Shown here piece after piece: positions 22,922-35,119 of a stretch of DNA of 64,000 nucleotides. Each line of letters begins with the position of its first letter. Position 1 is the stretch's first letter. Location: the NCBI GenBank assembly GCA_001510575.1, contig LNGK01000004.1, positions 2,179,956 to 2,243,955 of the forward strand. The letters run 5' to 3'. The position numbers and the translations under genes are program-made. The DNA comes from Knoxdaviesia capensis. Taxonomy: Eukaryota; Ascomycota; Sordariomycetes; Microascales; Gondwanamycetaceae. The notes under the pieces are model-generated. The model was not told the origin of the DNA and did not search any database. It saw only the letters and a program-made list of their open reading frames with translations.

Positions 22922-24254
22922 ATGGCCTCCTCGCGTTGGAGTGCATTTTCGGGGTGTTGAGCTTGGAGGTGTGTGTGTGTGTGTGTGTGCCGCCGGCTCT
23001 TCTCTCTCCTCTTTCATGTGACTTAGACCTTGTCTATTTACTATGCCTCCCCCTTCTTCTTTCCTGCATCTTGCGCACCTGCATCTTCTGTCTTGGCTCT
23101 GGTTTGCCTGTCTGGTTTCTGTCCTGTGTTGTTTCCAGCCTGAGATGATTCTGTCATGCATGACCCCCCCCTTTTCTCCTTTTTCTTCTCCCGTTCCACC
23201 TCCTTCCTCTCTCTCCCCGTCCTGGATTCTCACGTCTTCATTCTTCATTTTATACCCTTTTAAATTGCACTTCCTTTTCTGTTTTGTTGGTTCTACAATT
23301 CGAACTTGACGGCCCACGCGTTTCACGGATCATTTTTGTCTTTGTTAGGGTTATTCTTTCCTCTGCTTCTTCTTCGTCTGTTCTCTTGAATTCTACTCTG
23401 CTTTCTGCGTTGGTACTCGCTCCTACTTCTTTCCTTGTGTCTTTCTCGCATGTTAATGCTGTGTCTTGTGTGTCTCTCCTTCTTCCTTATCTCTGGGTCT
23501 TGAATTTTTCGGCTTCCCTTCCTCATCTTCGTCCTTTTTTGCTCGCAATGTTTTTGTCTAATTGCCTGCGCTTCTGCATTTGCTTTCGTGTCCGATGGAG
23601 TATTGGAGACGAGCTTGGGGACTTGGAACCATTTTCTGGCTGTTTTTTTTTGGTTTTATTTAGCCGTAGACAGGTATAACACAAAATGCAGCGATTCTGA
23701 ATCTTTACCTTTCTATATTGTGGACGAACTCACCCTAGTGATATCTTGCTCATGTATCGTAAGATCAAGAGACAGCTTATCTTAAAGGTACTGCTAACTT
23801 TGTACGCTGGACTTTCCGTTCTGTAGTTATGGGTGAAGCTGCCTCGATGTTTTGGCTGTGAATGCTTGGGAGGTTACTCCCTCGAACCTGGTAGGGTGGA
23901 GACTTCTCCGGCTGTATCGGCAAGTTCACAGACCCAACGATGGATACAGATACGAAAGGACAAGAAGCAGAAAAAAGTTGGCATATAATGTTTTTGGTAC
24001 ATATCTTCCAGTCTACCGTCTTACGTACATCTCCTCCGCCTTCGGCTGAGCGGATACTTCAAAACAACAATAGTCATACAATACGGATGGTCCGCAAGTG
24101 GTTCGACGGCTATCCTCCCGCAAAAAGCCTACACGGCGTTTGCTTCCACCAACCCTCAACGTGCTTCTCCGGGGACGTCGTTATGCAAGGAATCCGTTGG
24201 TATACGCGGACGGTTGGGCCTGTCGAGCACGGCACACTAAAAGGAACGTCGCGT
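22922..24254. other. Intergenic between convergent cdc24 and mS37 genes
   Basis: T/C-rich 3' flank of cdc24 with a short (GT)n tract at about 22970-22989. The genes on either side converge, so this stretch holds two 3' ends and no supported gene. Confidence 0.5.
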
Positions 24255-24779
24255 CTATTTAAGCTTCCTGGGGCCGCTGATCTGTTGCGCAAACCGCGAC
24301 AGGTGGTAGTTGACGGCGGTCGGGGGTGGTCTCTCGGTCGTCGGGGCGTCCATGCACTTGCGCAGTTGCTGTTCGAGGACGGCACAGCCGGCTGTGTTGA
24401 AGCCAGATGACGCCCAACATGCTGTGGAAGACGGAAGTGATGTCATGGTTAGCAAGGTAAAGACGAGAATGTGGAAGCAAACAGATATGGCTCTTTTCCT
24501 GGGCGCGGCGTCGACACTGGCCAGCGGACAGAGCGGGTCGTGGGAATGCAAGTCCAACCACGAGATCAACACAATAGAGGACTGAGGCATGCCGGGAGGA
24601 CATCGGAGAAGAATCCCTCAGGGCCAGCAGTCTCCAGAAATAGGAAACAGAAGGGACAGGAGCCACATACAAAGTACCGAGGCCATGGCTTGCACACACG
24701 GGTTCTCCGTCTTCTGGACGGGGTTGCGAACGCGCAGAACCTTCAAAGGAGGCAATCGCATAGGCTTTTTGCCGGCCAT
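24255..24779 (-). CDS. mrp10: Mitochondrial small ribosomal subunit protein mS37 (Mrp10), twin CX9C
   Basis: Two minus-strand exons (24779-24671, 24421-24255) joined over a 249-nt GTATGT..CCACAG intron with a GCTAAC branch site give 91 residues. The basic N-terminus (MAGKKPMRLPPLKVLRVRNP) leads into two CX9C motifs, C-VQAMASVLS-C and C-AVLEQQLRK-C, which form a CHCH helical hairpin. The segment CWASSGFNTAGCA and the tail VNYHLSRFAQQISGPRK are hallmarks of fungal Mrp10. The protein is imported into the intermembrane-space oxidation route and assembles in the mitoribosomal small subunit. Length fits the family (about 90-100). The intron falls one codon before the second cysteine of the first motif. 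Exon 2 alone is open upstream, but only the spliced form restores the first CX9C. Confidence 0.93.
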
Positions 24780-26581
24780 TGTGAGTGAGTGTGTGCGTGC
24801 ACGGTTATATCAAGCACGGGGTTCAATCGGGAAGAGCCGTGAGGAGTCCGCCAGGCTGAGAAGTCCTCTCTCGTCCGTCGGCCCCTTTTTTCGTTTGGAC
24901 TTTCGATCGACTGGTTCGGGAAGGGAGTTTTGGGGATATGTGCGCGTGTGCGTTTTTTGGTGGTGGGCTGGCGAATGGGGCGCGCCAGTTGATTCAGTGC
25001 TTTGCGCTTAGAGATGTGTGAGGAAATTCGCTTCGTTCGTTAGGCACGATATTACACGTACACGCAAAGGCAGAGAGATGGGAGGCGATTGAGGTTGTGA
25101 GATGGTTTGCATGGCAGTGATGTTCTTGGTCTAGATCGCGAGGGAAAAAAAAAACCTGCCAGGATGGAGTTTCGGACCACGTGATCACACGCGTGACGAG
25201 AGATATGGGAGTTAGGGTTACCCACAGCTAGGGTTTGATTCGACCCCTGTATGTGCGTGTAAGTCAGGTGAAGCGCCGGCAATAAGCGACGGCACTGAGA
25301 AAGCACATACGGTATCGTCACTTCTGTAATGCATCCCACGAACTTGCAGTTTGAACCATTCATGATAACCCTTGACTCAGATCAGATGGCCTGAAGAGAA
25401 AATCATCAAGAGATACTCCTCTGTTCCAGATTTTTATCGAGGGGCGTGCCTTTATCTCTCGGGACGTGTGTAAGTGAGTGACGGGTTGTCAGGCTGACGA
25501 AGGACACTCATTCAGTGTGTGCACTGCACCACTCATCTCATCGAGTAGGTAACTCTCTCACTTTGCCTATAGAGTCGATCAACTACTCATCTCTCGCCTT
25601 CTTCAGGTTGTAAAAAAAAAAACGACCAAGACACCCTCACCTTTCCGCGTCATTGCGCTGGAACTCACCAACTCTGTACCCACTGCATACATTGCGGTGA
25701 ATCTACACTGAAGTCTACCTACAGGAAGCCGCAATGCACCAACTAGAGGCAGAATAACACGCTTTATCCCAAGCTTGACCAGTCATCACCTATAATTCAC
25801 CAAAGGGGAAAGAACTACTGCGTTGTTGCCGTCCCAAAGGGAACAGCTTGTGGTGATTACCCCGTAAGGACATATGACTGAAGGGTATCGAGGGGCCAAG
25901 AAGGTATTAGGTAAGTAGGCCTTGCCTGTATTGGCAGTTACAGCATATATACAGTAGCAGTTGCGGCCCCCTAAGGGATCAGAGAATGACCTAATCAGTG
26001 TCTGGATGAGCGCGTTTGCGTTTATTCACAGGAAGGAGCCTGCTGGTCTTTCCCATTCAGGCTCTTGGCTTATGAGGTTGGCTGGAGAGCGGCCAATGAA
26101 AAAAAGCTGCACTCCCCAAGGGATTAGAATTTCCCAATTGGGTGGAACCTGTCGGTGACATCTTGCCAGTTTGGCACGGTCGTGGTGTGAAGTTGAAGAA
26201 GGAGCGTCAATCCAGGGGTTCTGACAGCGCCTAAAGTGGGAACTAGTGGGGCAATACACGCGAGAATCTGGGGATCGCTTCTTCAGTCGACATTGGCAGG
26301 AGCGACGAGGAGTGATCGGGGACGTCTCCAGGGCCATACAAAAGCCCGGCCTCTCCCCTCTCTCTCTCAGTTTCATTCCTCTTCTCTTCTTCTCTTCTTT
26401 TCTTCTCCAAGTCAACTTGATCATTCAGTGCCTCAAACGCTTTTTTTTCGAACAAAAATTCCAAACCGTCAACCTTTTTTTTCCCTTTGCCGCACCATTT
26501 TCCGAATCATCACTTGACTTTACCGTCACTCCTCACCACCCACCTACTACCAATTTCGAGTCCAACCATCACCTCGTCAAA
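24780..26581. other. Intergenic between divergent genes
   Basis: It separates mS37 (minus) from the SSPF-repeat gene (plus) and so holds both promoters. It contains TTAGGG-like motifs near 25210 and 25230. The last ~200 bases are CT-rich leader. No coding exon is recognisable. Confidence 0.5.
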
Positions 26582-29500
26582 ATGACTACCACGTTGCAGG
26601 AGATGAGCGTCAACTGGCGTAGCCAGTTGGACCGGCAGCCCTTTTCGTTGGGCCGCCGCGTGTAAGTGAACCCGTCTCTTCTCATCACCATCACCATCCT
26701 TCATGGCTACCACCATCCCCATCACTCACCATGCTGCCATAGATCACAACTGACGATAGCTCTCTCTTCCTTTCAATAGCCCCCATCCTGCAACCACTAG
26801 TCCGACTGGTGACCCTCGGGAGGATCGTCTTTGGATTCTTCACAACGGGGTTCGAATCCCCGCTCGGTAAGCATAATTCCCCTGCCATATATCCGTTCTT
26901 TTACCACTTGAAATATGGAACCCCCCTTTTCGTTCAAGACAGATCATGCCTCCTCCCTTCCAGGTCGTCCCCAGTGGCTCGACAAATCCTTTTCATTCGT
27001 CCTCGTCGTCGATTTCATCCCGGCCGGTGTCATACTTTGGGGCTGTTTGTGCTTGCGTTTGTCTTGCATGGATTCGTTACTGTCTTTGTTTGTCTTGCGG
27101 ATCCGGCGATCTTCCGCTCTCGAAGACTCGGTTCAAGTTGGCCTCATATGAGAATCAGTTGATGCTTGACTTGTGACGGCGATTAGATACCACTTTGCTC
27201 TTGCCCATGCCACTTACGCACACACATCATCATCTTCATCATCATCATCTCCATTTCCTATTTGACGTGTCAATACTGACTTATCTTCCCCGTCTTCTTC
27301 TCTTCTTTTTAGCGGTGTCGGTCGTCCGCCCCTGTTCGATAAGGACATGTTTGTCCTTCCACGGTGGGTATTGCGCCCCCGTGCTTGGGAAAGACGGCCG
27401 GTTTCAACCGGCAATTCAGCCTACCGCGCATGGTTCGCTACATTTGGCTCTTCGGCTACGGCCAGCCTGGACTCGGCCTCGACGGGCACCCGCTGGGGGG
27501 GTGCCACTTCGTCGACTAAGGAGAGACGGCTGCGCCAGACCCGAAAGCTGATGCGCCGGACTGTGTTGCCGGGCTTCAAGTGTTGGACCCGCGAGTCCCT
27601 CTCGGGCGCAGATGCTGAGCCGGCTGCCAAGAAGTCGCGTACGCTGCTGGATATGTCTTAGAACGGCATTGGCCAGCATGCGCGCTTCGACGCCCCGATT
27701 GCTCCCTGCGCCGGCTGGTACGACTTGGTCGCGGCAAAAGGCAAGACCCCGTCCCTCCCCCCAAACCAAACGGAACTGAGTGCTGGATCCTCCAGTGATC
27801 TGCGCACCAGTCGAGCCGCGTGTGCCTGATACTAATCGCTTTGCCTTCCGTCTCTAGTGCATGTGCGGAATGCACTTTTCCACCCTTCCGTCACCGAGCC
27901 ATTGCTCTCCGTTGAAGCCGCAGGGAGGCTCACAAAGTACAAGCGGGATAGAGATGGGGAGGCAAAAATAGTGGACGCGGGTTCTGTAGAACTCATCGCA
28001 CGGCTCCACTCCTATGCCGACTCCGCTTCTGCCGTTTTGACGGTGGGGGAGGCGGTTCAATGGGAACTCAACTCCGTCTCTATCCCTGCGAAGTATTCAC
28101 TCCCGACAAACCACTGGGGTCGCGGCCAGTTGGAGCCAATCTCAGAGGTTGTCGGGGGAGAGGAACCCCTGCCGGTGGAAATGGATCTTGACGAAGGCTT
28201 CCGCCACCTTGTCGTTGTCGATGCTCCGTGTAAGATCGATTGTGCGCTACCCACCGGTCCCGACTTCCCTGGAACATCGCTGGAGGAATGGAACAAATCT
28301 TCGGACGAGTTCCAGGACAAAGGTGCTGTTCCTGGGAATGGCAATCTTGCTGGTGGTCCGCCACGGCTGTCGCTGACAGCCATATCCTCTGTTTCTGTTT
28401 GCCCCGAAGACGTCGTGCCATGTGACCCTTCCCCCGTTCTGGCTACCTCGCAGGAGATGCCCATTGTTACCTCTGGTGGTGATGGTGCAACTGCTTCTGC
28501 TAGCCGGGATGGCAATGCACTTTTGACTCTCTTGGCGGAGATTGCTGGCGCGGGTGAAGACCTAGCCGCAGTCGATGCCCAAGTCAAGGTGGCCAAGGAA
28601 GGCGAGCAAGTTCTTGTCACTTTTTCGGTTTCTGGCAAGAACGCCGGCCTCTTCAAAGAAACAGAGGATGACAATGCCCGTGCTCGGAGTGATGTTGTGT
28701 CTGCCGGCTTGGTGAGTGAGCCGTCTTGCAGCGCCGACGTCCCTCCAGCGACCCCGGGTGAGCCTCTTGTCAGTCCCGCAGAGGGTGATAGCAGCGGCTC
28801 GGCTCCCGCTTTGCTCGACTTGGAGGGTGATTGGGAGGAGGTGGCTTTGGCCCTTCCTTCTGATTCGATCTTCCCGACCCAGCCCTCTGCCCATGGGACG
28901 CTCGCTGGTTTGAGCGGGGTTGATTATTTTAATCTGCCCCCTCTGCCTGCAGCCAATTTGACGGAATACGGCATGGATGATTCCGAAGACCTGATCGACT
29001 TGTCAGATGCGGTCCCTTCTCCTGTTTCCAATGGAGTCGGCTTGGCACCCGCAGAATCGGTCTCGGCTCCACATCCTCCCGTCCAAACGGTTGAGACGTC
29101 CGTGGCGGGCTCGCCCTCCGCCGACAGTCTCCCGGTCCGTCCCACCGCCTCCGCCGCCTCTTCTGACAACAACAACGTGGTGATCCCTGTTGAAGGCGCG
29201 GAGGGGGATTCTACTGCTTCTTCCACTTCTGCCACTATCTACTACCCACCGAGCTTCCTTGACATCACGAACTCAACGGCTTACGAGTCGACGAGTTCTC
29301 TTGTGGTGTTGGGAGCTACTGGTGCGGCACCGTCGATCCCGTCTTCGTCTGAGGCATCACTTGTTGTGAGCGCGGATGGGGGCGCGGATTCGGCCGTAGC
29401 TACCACTGCCTCCGCCAACGTCCATCCTCCGAGCTTCTTCGACATAACAGATTCGTCGGCTTTCGAGTCAACGGATAGTCTAGAAGTCTTTGGATCCGAA

Positions 29501-32017
29501 CTGTCAAGCCCGTTCATGTCGGCGACATCACTTGTGGTGGTCGCTGATGCCGGTTTGACAGTGACTTCGGACGACGGTCAGGCACCAGTGGCTTCGGCCG
29601 CAACTACATCCAGTCCATTCTGGCCTGTGACGTCACTTGTGGCGGTCGCGGGCGTTGATTCTGTGGTTGTTACGGCTGCCGATGAGGCAATGGCTAGTGG
29701 TTCTGATGCAGTAGAGTTCTCTGGTGTCCCCCCTGTTGCTGTCACTGTCGCCGCTGAGGCGACGTCGGTCTTGGAAGAGGTGAGCTCTTCTCCGTTCGTC
29801 TCCAATATGGAGGCGGTGACAGTAACCCTCTCTGGAAATGGAGGTAGCAATGCCTCCCCCGCACCAACTCCGGCTTCGGCTCCCACGTCCTCTTTCATTC
29901 CCGATGTAGAGATTGTCTTGGAGGAGAGCAGCTCCTCCCCGTTTCTCTCAGATGTGGACGTGGTGATGACAATGGACTTGGAAGAGGCGAGCTCTTCCCC
30001 ATTTGTCTCGGAGGTCAGCGGCACTGAAATGATGCTTTTGGACTTGGAAGAGGTGAGCTCTTCCCCATTTGTGTCGCAGGTGTCTGGCATGACGGTCGCG
30101 CCAGCTGTGGTCAATAGCGAGATTCTTTCGGGGATCTTGTCCTCTGTTGGCGCAGCAGGAGAGGTGGAGTCTGCAGGCTCAGCTATGGCGGAATTGTCTG
30201 CCCTGATGTCAGGTATTGACCTGACCGGTGAGTGGCCCTCGGCTGTGGAGGGGTCGTTGAGCTCCTTCGCGCCGGTCAATCTGGAGGAGATACAGGAGGC
30301 ATCATCGTCTTCTCCATTTGTTTCGGTGGTACAGGAGACTTCTTCGGAGGAATCCTCGCCATTTGTTTCGGTGGTTGAGGCGGCGGTCTCTCTCAATGTC
30401 TCCTCCCCATGGCCCTCACTGGTAGACTTGACTCAGGGCCAGATGCCCGGCGTTGAACAGTTGGAGGAATATGGCTGGTCCCAGTTCCCTTCGGCTGAAA
30501 GCGCCGATCTTGCCGTAGCTTTGCCAATGCCTGCAGGCACCTATGTGGGGCCCACGGTGGAAATGGAACTCGGTATGGTGGTGGTGAATGGCACAACAGT
30601 CAGGCCAATCGAAGGCTTGATGGATGAGAACCTTGACGACAGGTCTCTCATGTCCTCCGCGGTTCAGGCTAATTTAACAACCGTGGAGGAGCACCAGGTG
30701 GAATTGCAAACCGAGCCCGCGCCGGTGGCGTCCGCCGTCCAGTTCAATCGGGACCATGTCCTGGCTGCGCTGGATGAGCTTTTCCAGGACGCCGCCGACC
30801 CGAACTTCGCCATGCTCATCAACCACGTCCGTGACCAAGTGGCCAGTGTGAGCCTAGGTCCGGACGGGGGATTTGATGAGGCGGCTCTCGGACCCCTGGC
30901 GCCCATCTTGTCTCGTCTGTCGTTGCCATTGCCGCCACCCAGTTCTTCGTCCAGCCTCATTGCTAACCCCCCCCGCCCCTCAAGTACACAAGCTTCCTCG
31001 TCCTCTTCCTCCTCCTCTGATTCCGCCGGCTCCGTTCAGTCCCCCATGTATGATGCGTTGTTGTTGTCTGACGACGATGATGATGCGGACATACAGGACT
31101 CATCCACTTTTGTGGATCAGCCCGAGCCAGAGGCCTCGTCTCGGCCAGTCAACTATTCGGTGGCGATTTCCGACCACCACTGGGCTCGGATGATGGATTT
31201 GCTGCCTAGTCAGCGCCGTTCCAGACTCCCCACAATCCACTACTCTGCTGGGCCGTCTCCTCTTGCACATGTCGAATATGTCAATGGTCGTCCCGCTGGT
31301 GCGGACCACGCTGTTGCAGAGGAGACTGGCTCGGTGGATGTAGTGGATGACATGCCAGTCCCAGTGGCCGCCACCGGATACCAGGCGAGACTTGGTCAAG
31401 AAGGAGACGCAGAGAGAGATGATGTCGAGCCGCCAACGCTCCCGCCAATCATGCCAGCTGGCCACGGGCCTTTGTCTCTTCTGTTCGTGGAAACACGGCA
31501 TGTTGAGATCCAGGAGGACGTGAACGCGGATGTGGAAATGGGCTCGATTCCGGACTTTTCACGGTCGCCTTCTCCGCCGGCTCCTGGTGTTCTGTCACCG
31601 GCTGGCAGAGAAGATGGCCTGCCATCGGAATTGCGCCCGCCCGCACCCAGCTTGGCTGTAGTTGGCCGGGCCTCGCGTCGGTCGATTTCGTGCCCGGAGG
31701 CACTGCTGGCTCCTGCTGCTTCAGGTGACCGGAGTTTGGTCTCTGAGGGAGAGTCGTCTTCTGCTTCTGGCAGTGGACCCTCTTCTTCCACATCGGCTCC
31801 CCGATCTCGGAAGCGACGCCGCAGTGCTGACGACATGCTTGTGGGGCAAGGGTTGGACGAAGAGGGTCAACCTCCTCGCCGCCAGCTTCGACGGTCTCCC
31901 CGGCTAAACCCTGTGGTTGATTCTGGGACGTCAAGGCCACTTCGGCGATCCACCCGGACCCGGCGCCCACCGGTCCGGTACGACCCGTGCAACCCGGTGT
32001 CGGAGCTTCGGTCTTAG
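26582..32017 (+). CDS. Large disordered Ser-rich protein with repeated SSPF motifs, function unknown
   Basis: Proposed exons are 26582-26661, 26780-26866, 27313-27638 and 27858-32017, all GT..AG and in phase, giving 1550 residues. Exon 4 is a 4.1-kb open frame, far beyond chance. The last intron has a perfect TACTAAT branch site; its donor (GTACGC, 27639) is the least certain junction, chosen because the frame otherwise ends at a TAG at 27659. The start at 26582 has a good context (CAAAATG). The protein is rich in Ser, Val, Ala, Glu and Asp. Between nucleotides 29500 and 30370 the motif SSPF[VLMW]S, usually after E-E-V/A-S, occurs eight times. Two further copies of PPSF[LF]DIT lie at 29250 and 29430. 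The C-terminus is basic (RSRKRRRS; RRSTRTRRPPVRYDP), suggesting nuclear location. I recognise no domain. Confidence 0.65.
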
Positions 32018-33160
32018 GTTATCCTTGGACCAATGTCTTGCTTCGGGCCTGCATGACGGGTCGGGGCTCAACAACTTGGACAGTGCGTGAGATGCTGGAC
32101 AACTTCGAGCCTGGGCTGGAATTGAGAAAATCCTTGAAGAGTCATTTCCTTACCAGCTTGGGGCTTACGGCTCTGGAGCTTGGTGCCGGCGCTTCTTGAG
32201 TCGACGACTCTTCTAGCTTGTGAAAAGGGAGGCTGAGTATGGTATAGATTTCCTCGGAAGTCTCAGCGTGAAATCTTTCTTCACATATACTGCCATATAT
32301 TTCCCATTTCCTTTGATATATCATTTGCATATATATCATCTTTTGCCATTTATTTTGCAATTTAGCGTCGACATTTCTTCTTTGCTATCTTCGCTATATC
32401 TGTTATTTTCGCTATATGTTGCCTTTTCTTCTGTCATTTACCGGCGCCATATATCGGCAATCTTCGCCCATTTCTAACATCTTTGCTTCTTATGAAGACC
32501 ATGGGACGGATGTGATGCACCGATATTGCTGGGTCTGCGATCATTGTCACTTCTCGGGGGAGGGGGAAGAGATCTGAATCTCCCTCAACACAACCATCAA
32601 TCGTCTATACATGTTTTGGTTCCCCCCTCCCGAGAAGGAGCGGATTTTGACATTTTTCTTTGGCTTGGGCTTTTGTCTTCGGACGCGAACATGGTAGGGC
32701 AGGGTTTTCTGGAGAGGGGCTGGGGCGGGCTTTCGTTCTATTTTGGGGGAGACTTTGGGGGGCAACACTACACATTCATCTTGACTTGAGCATCTCTGCT
32801 TCAGCACCCCAAACTCTCCCCCCTCCCCCCCTGCCCCTCCCCCTCAACTTTCTACCACTTTATGAACCTGGGGTTTCTCAGTTACCCTGCCCTTCCATGT
32901 TCACCAATTCGACTGGTCTTTCTGGGAGCAACGTCGGGGATCGGGGATGGTCCATCAACCACTACAAAACCAACAACTTTGACTTCAGACCGTCCCCGGT
33001 CCCCCCTGAATCTGCAACATCCCGATCGGATCCGATTTCGCCGGTTCTGCTGCCGGAGCCTGGGTCGGTACCTCCTCATGACAATTCAATTCAATCAACT
33101 TCTGGTACTGACCCGGGCTCCAACATCATTTTGATGCCTTTTCCACGATGATCAACTCTG
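32018..33160. other. 3' flank of the SSPF gene, no gene seen
   Basis: T- and AT-rich sequence after the stop codon at 32017 passes into mixed sequence with short C-runs. Open frames are short and have no protein signature. Confidence 0.5.
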
Positions 33161-33166
33161 TGGCTG

Positions 33167-33219
33167 GACACTGCCGGCCCCTTCTATCTGCACAACTGCT
33201 TCATCTTGCCGGCAGTGTC
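33167..33219. repeat. Inverted repeat, 12-bp perfect arms
   Basis: GACACTGCCGGC at 33167-33178 is the exact reverse complement of GCCGGCAGTGTC at 33208-33219, with a 29-base loop. It directly precedes a tandem repeat that also carries inverted arms. Confidence 0.85.
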
Positions 33220-33257
33220 TGGCCCTCCCCGGCCCCCTTTTCTGGCCTGATCATTGG

Positions 33258-33490
33258 CAGCAGAACTGGCCAGACTCCGGAGGTCCCTGGCCATGCTTGA
33301 AACAGCAACCAACTTTCAGCAAGAACCCTGGCCAGGGACTTCCGTTGAGTCCTTGCTGAATTCTTTCAGCACCGGAATCGGCCGGACTCTGGAGGTCCCT
33401 GGCCATGCTTGAAAAAACAGCCAACTTCCAGCAAGAACCCTGGCCAGGGACTTCCGTCGAGTCCTCGCTGATTCTCTCAGCACTGGAACC
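33258..33490. repeat. Tandem repeat, two copies of a ~111-bp unit with internal inverted arms
   Basis: Two adjacent copies share most bases (period 111-112) and a third start is visible at 33479. Within each unit AGGTCCCTGGCC is followed about 40 bases later by CCTGGCCAGGGACTT, so each copy can fold into a hairpin. Confidence 0.85.
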
Positions 33491-33749
33491 TCTCAGGTTC
33501 GCTTTGTGACCCTTCGGTCCTCAAGCGCTTCATCTCACACAATCGCCCTCTCCGGGCCGGTCTCCCACCATTCCCACAATCTATTCTGTTTCTTCATCTT
33601 CTGGAACTTCAATTTCTTTGGGTCCTTCAGAGACTGGCTCGGGGAGGGCTGTTCAGCAACACCTTGACTGTGAATGTCATAGTTATCTTTTCTCCGGACT
33701 ATCTCTTCCATGTCCATCTTGACATTTGCCTAGAGTGAGCTGTTGATAC

Positions 33750-34400
33750 TCACTGTGGGGAAGAGGAGTGGCCAACAAACAGCCTGGTGGTCTTGGTATC
33801 TCACCATTCTACTTCTCTTCCCCCCCTCGCTTCTGAGCTTCGACAATTTCCACAGAGACTTCATCTTTCCGCATGTCCATTGATTCTCAGCTCTGCCACC
33901 TCTCTTGGCGCGAGTATAGTGAGTGATATTAGGGAGAGGAATGGCTGGCAACTTCACAAACAACCACTTTCCATGCCGGCTACTTCTCTCCCCCCCTCCC
34001 CCACGAATCTGCAATGATTCCCATGATGACCTCAGCCTGGAGCCTTTTCGCTCGGCTATCATCCTCATCATCTCCTAGTGCTTTTGATAAGCCGCCTGTG
34101 GGAGAGGAGTAGCCGGAAACCATACAAAAAATCACACAAACAACCACTTTTCATGCCGGCTTCTCCTCTCTCACCCCTCCCCCACGAATCTTCAATGATT
34201 CCCAAGACGAGTCGGGCCTTGAGCCATTCGCTCGGCCATCGTCCTCCATCTCCTGGTGCTGCTGTCAAGCCCCCTTTGGGAGAGGAGTGGCCGCTGGCCA
34301 CACAAACAATCAAGCACAATTGCATTTTCAAGCCAGCCGCTCCTCTCTCCAGCTTCCGGTCCAGCCATCGGGGTTTCATGCATTTTCACTGCACCCTCCC
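33750..34400. repeat. Degenerate tandem repeat, about four units of ~175-180 bp
   Basis: The landmark GGGAGAGGAGTGGCC or variants recur at about 33757, 33931, 34098 and 34276. A second landmark, CATGCCGGCT..CTCTC..CCCCCACGAATCTNCAATGATTCCC, recurs at 33971 and 34151 with a weaker copy at 34329. Open frames across it are by-products. Confidence 0.75.
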
Positions 34401-34560
34401 GGACTCGGAAGCCGGGAGAAGCCGGGATTCTTTTTTTGGGTTCTTCTGACCTGGCTTCTCCCTCACCCACCACTTCTTTTCTTGTCCTTTTCTTTTCTTC
34501 TCTCTTTCTTTTTCTTTGCGTCTGTTACATACACACACACATACACACACACACACACAC

Positions 34561-34722
34561 GTTTCTTATCCTGTTTTTCTTGTTTCTTTTTCTTTTCTTC
34601 TCGTTCACACACAACATACTGACACACACACACACACACACGTTTCTTATCCTGTTTTTCTTGTTTCTTTTTCTTTTCTTCTCGTTCACACACAACATAC
34701 TGACACACACACACACACACAC
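34561..34722. repeat. Two direct copies of an 81-bp unit ending in (CA)n
   Basis: The units at 34561 and 34642 both begin GTTTCTTATCCTG, run through T-rich sequence and CACACAACATACTGA, and end in a CA microsatellite. Confidence 0.88.
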
Positions 34723-34727
34723 ACGTA

Positions 34728-34915
34728 CGTGTCTCCTTCTCTCCTTCTCTCCTTCTCCCCTTCTCCCCTTCTCCCCTTCTCCCCTTCTCTCCTTCTCTCC
34801 TTCTCTCCTTCTCTCCTTCTCTCCTTCTCTCCTTCTCTCTTTTCTCTCTTTTCTCTCTTTTCTCTCTTTTCTCTCTTTTCTCTCTTTTCTCTCTTTTCTC
34901 TCTTTTCTCTTACTA
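34728..34915. repeat. Pyrimidine minisatellites: 8-bp CTCCTTCT then 9-bp CTCTTTTCT arrays
   Basis: The plus strand is purely pyrimidine here. An 8-bp array (about 34735-34830) passes into a 9-bp array (34830-34912). Confidence 0.9.
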
Positions 34916-35119
34916 GTCTATCACTTCTTCATCTCAAAACTAAGTCTCCTCTTTAACTATTCTGTGTCTTCAGCCAACCGTGGCTCGCGACCTGATCCTA
35001 TCCAATCCTCCACTCTGTTCATGATTTGCTCCAGTTGTCTCTTGACTCCTCTTTTGTCTCCTTTCCACCTCTTGGCCTTCTGATTGCCAAATCTTTCAAG
35101 ATTTGATGTCTGGCTCTCG

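Noticed and set aside
26846..26862. Perfect tRNA T-arm-like hairpin CGGGGTTCGAATCCCCG
   Set aside because: No acceptor, D or anticodon stems can be drawn around it. The sequence is in phase within exon 2 of the SSPF gene (coding NGVRIPAR) between good splice sites.
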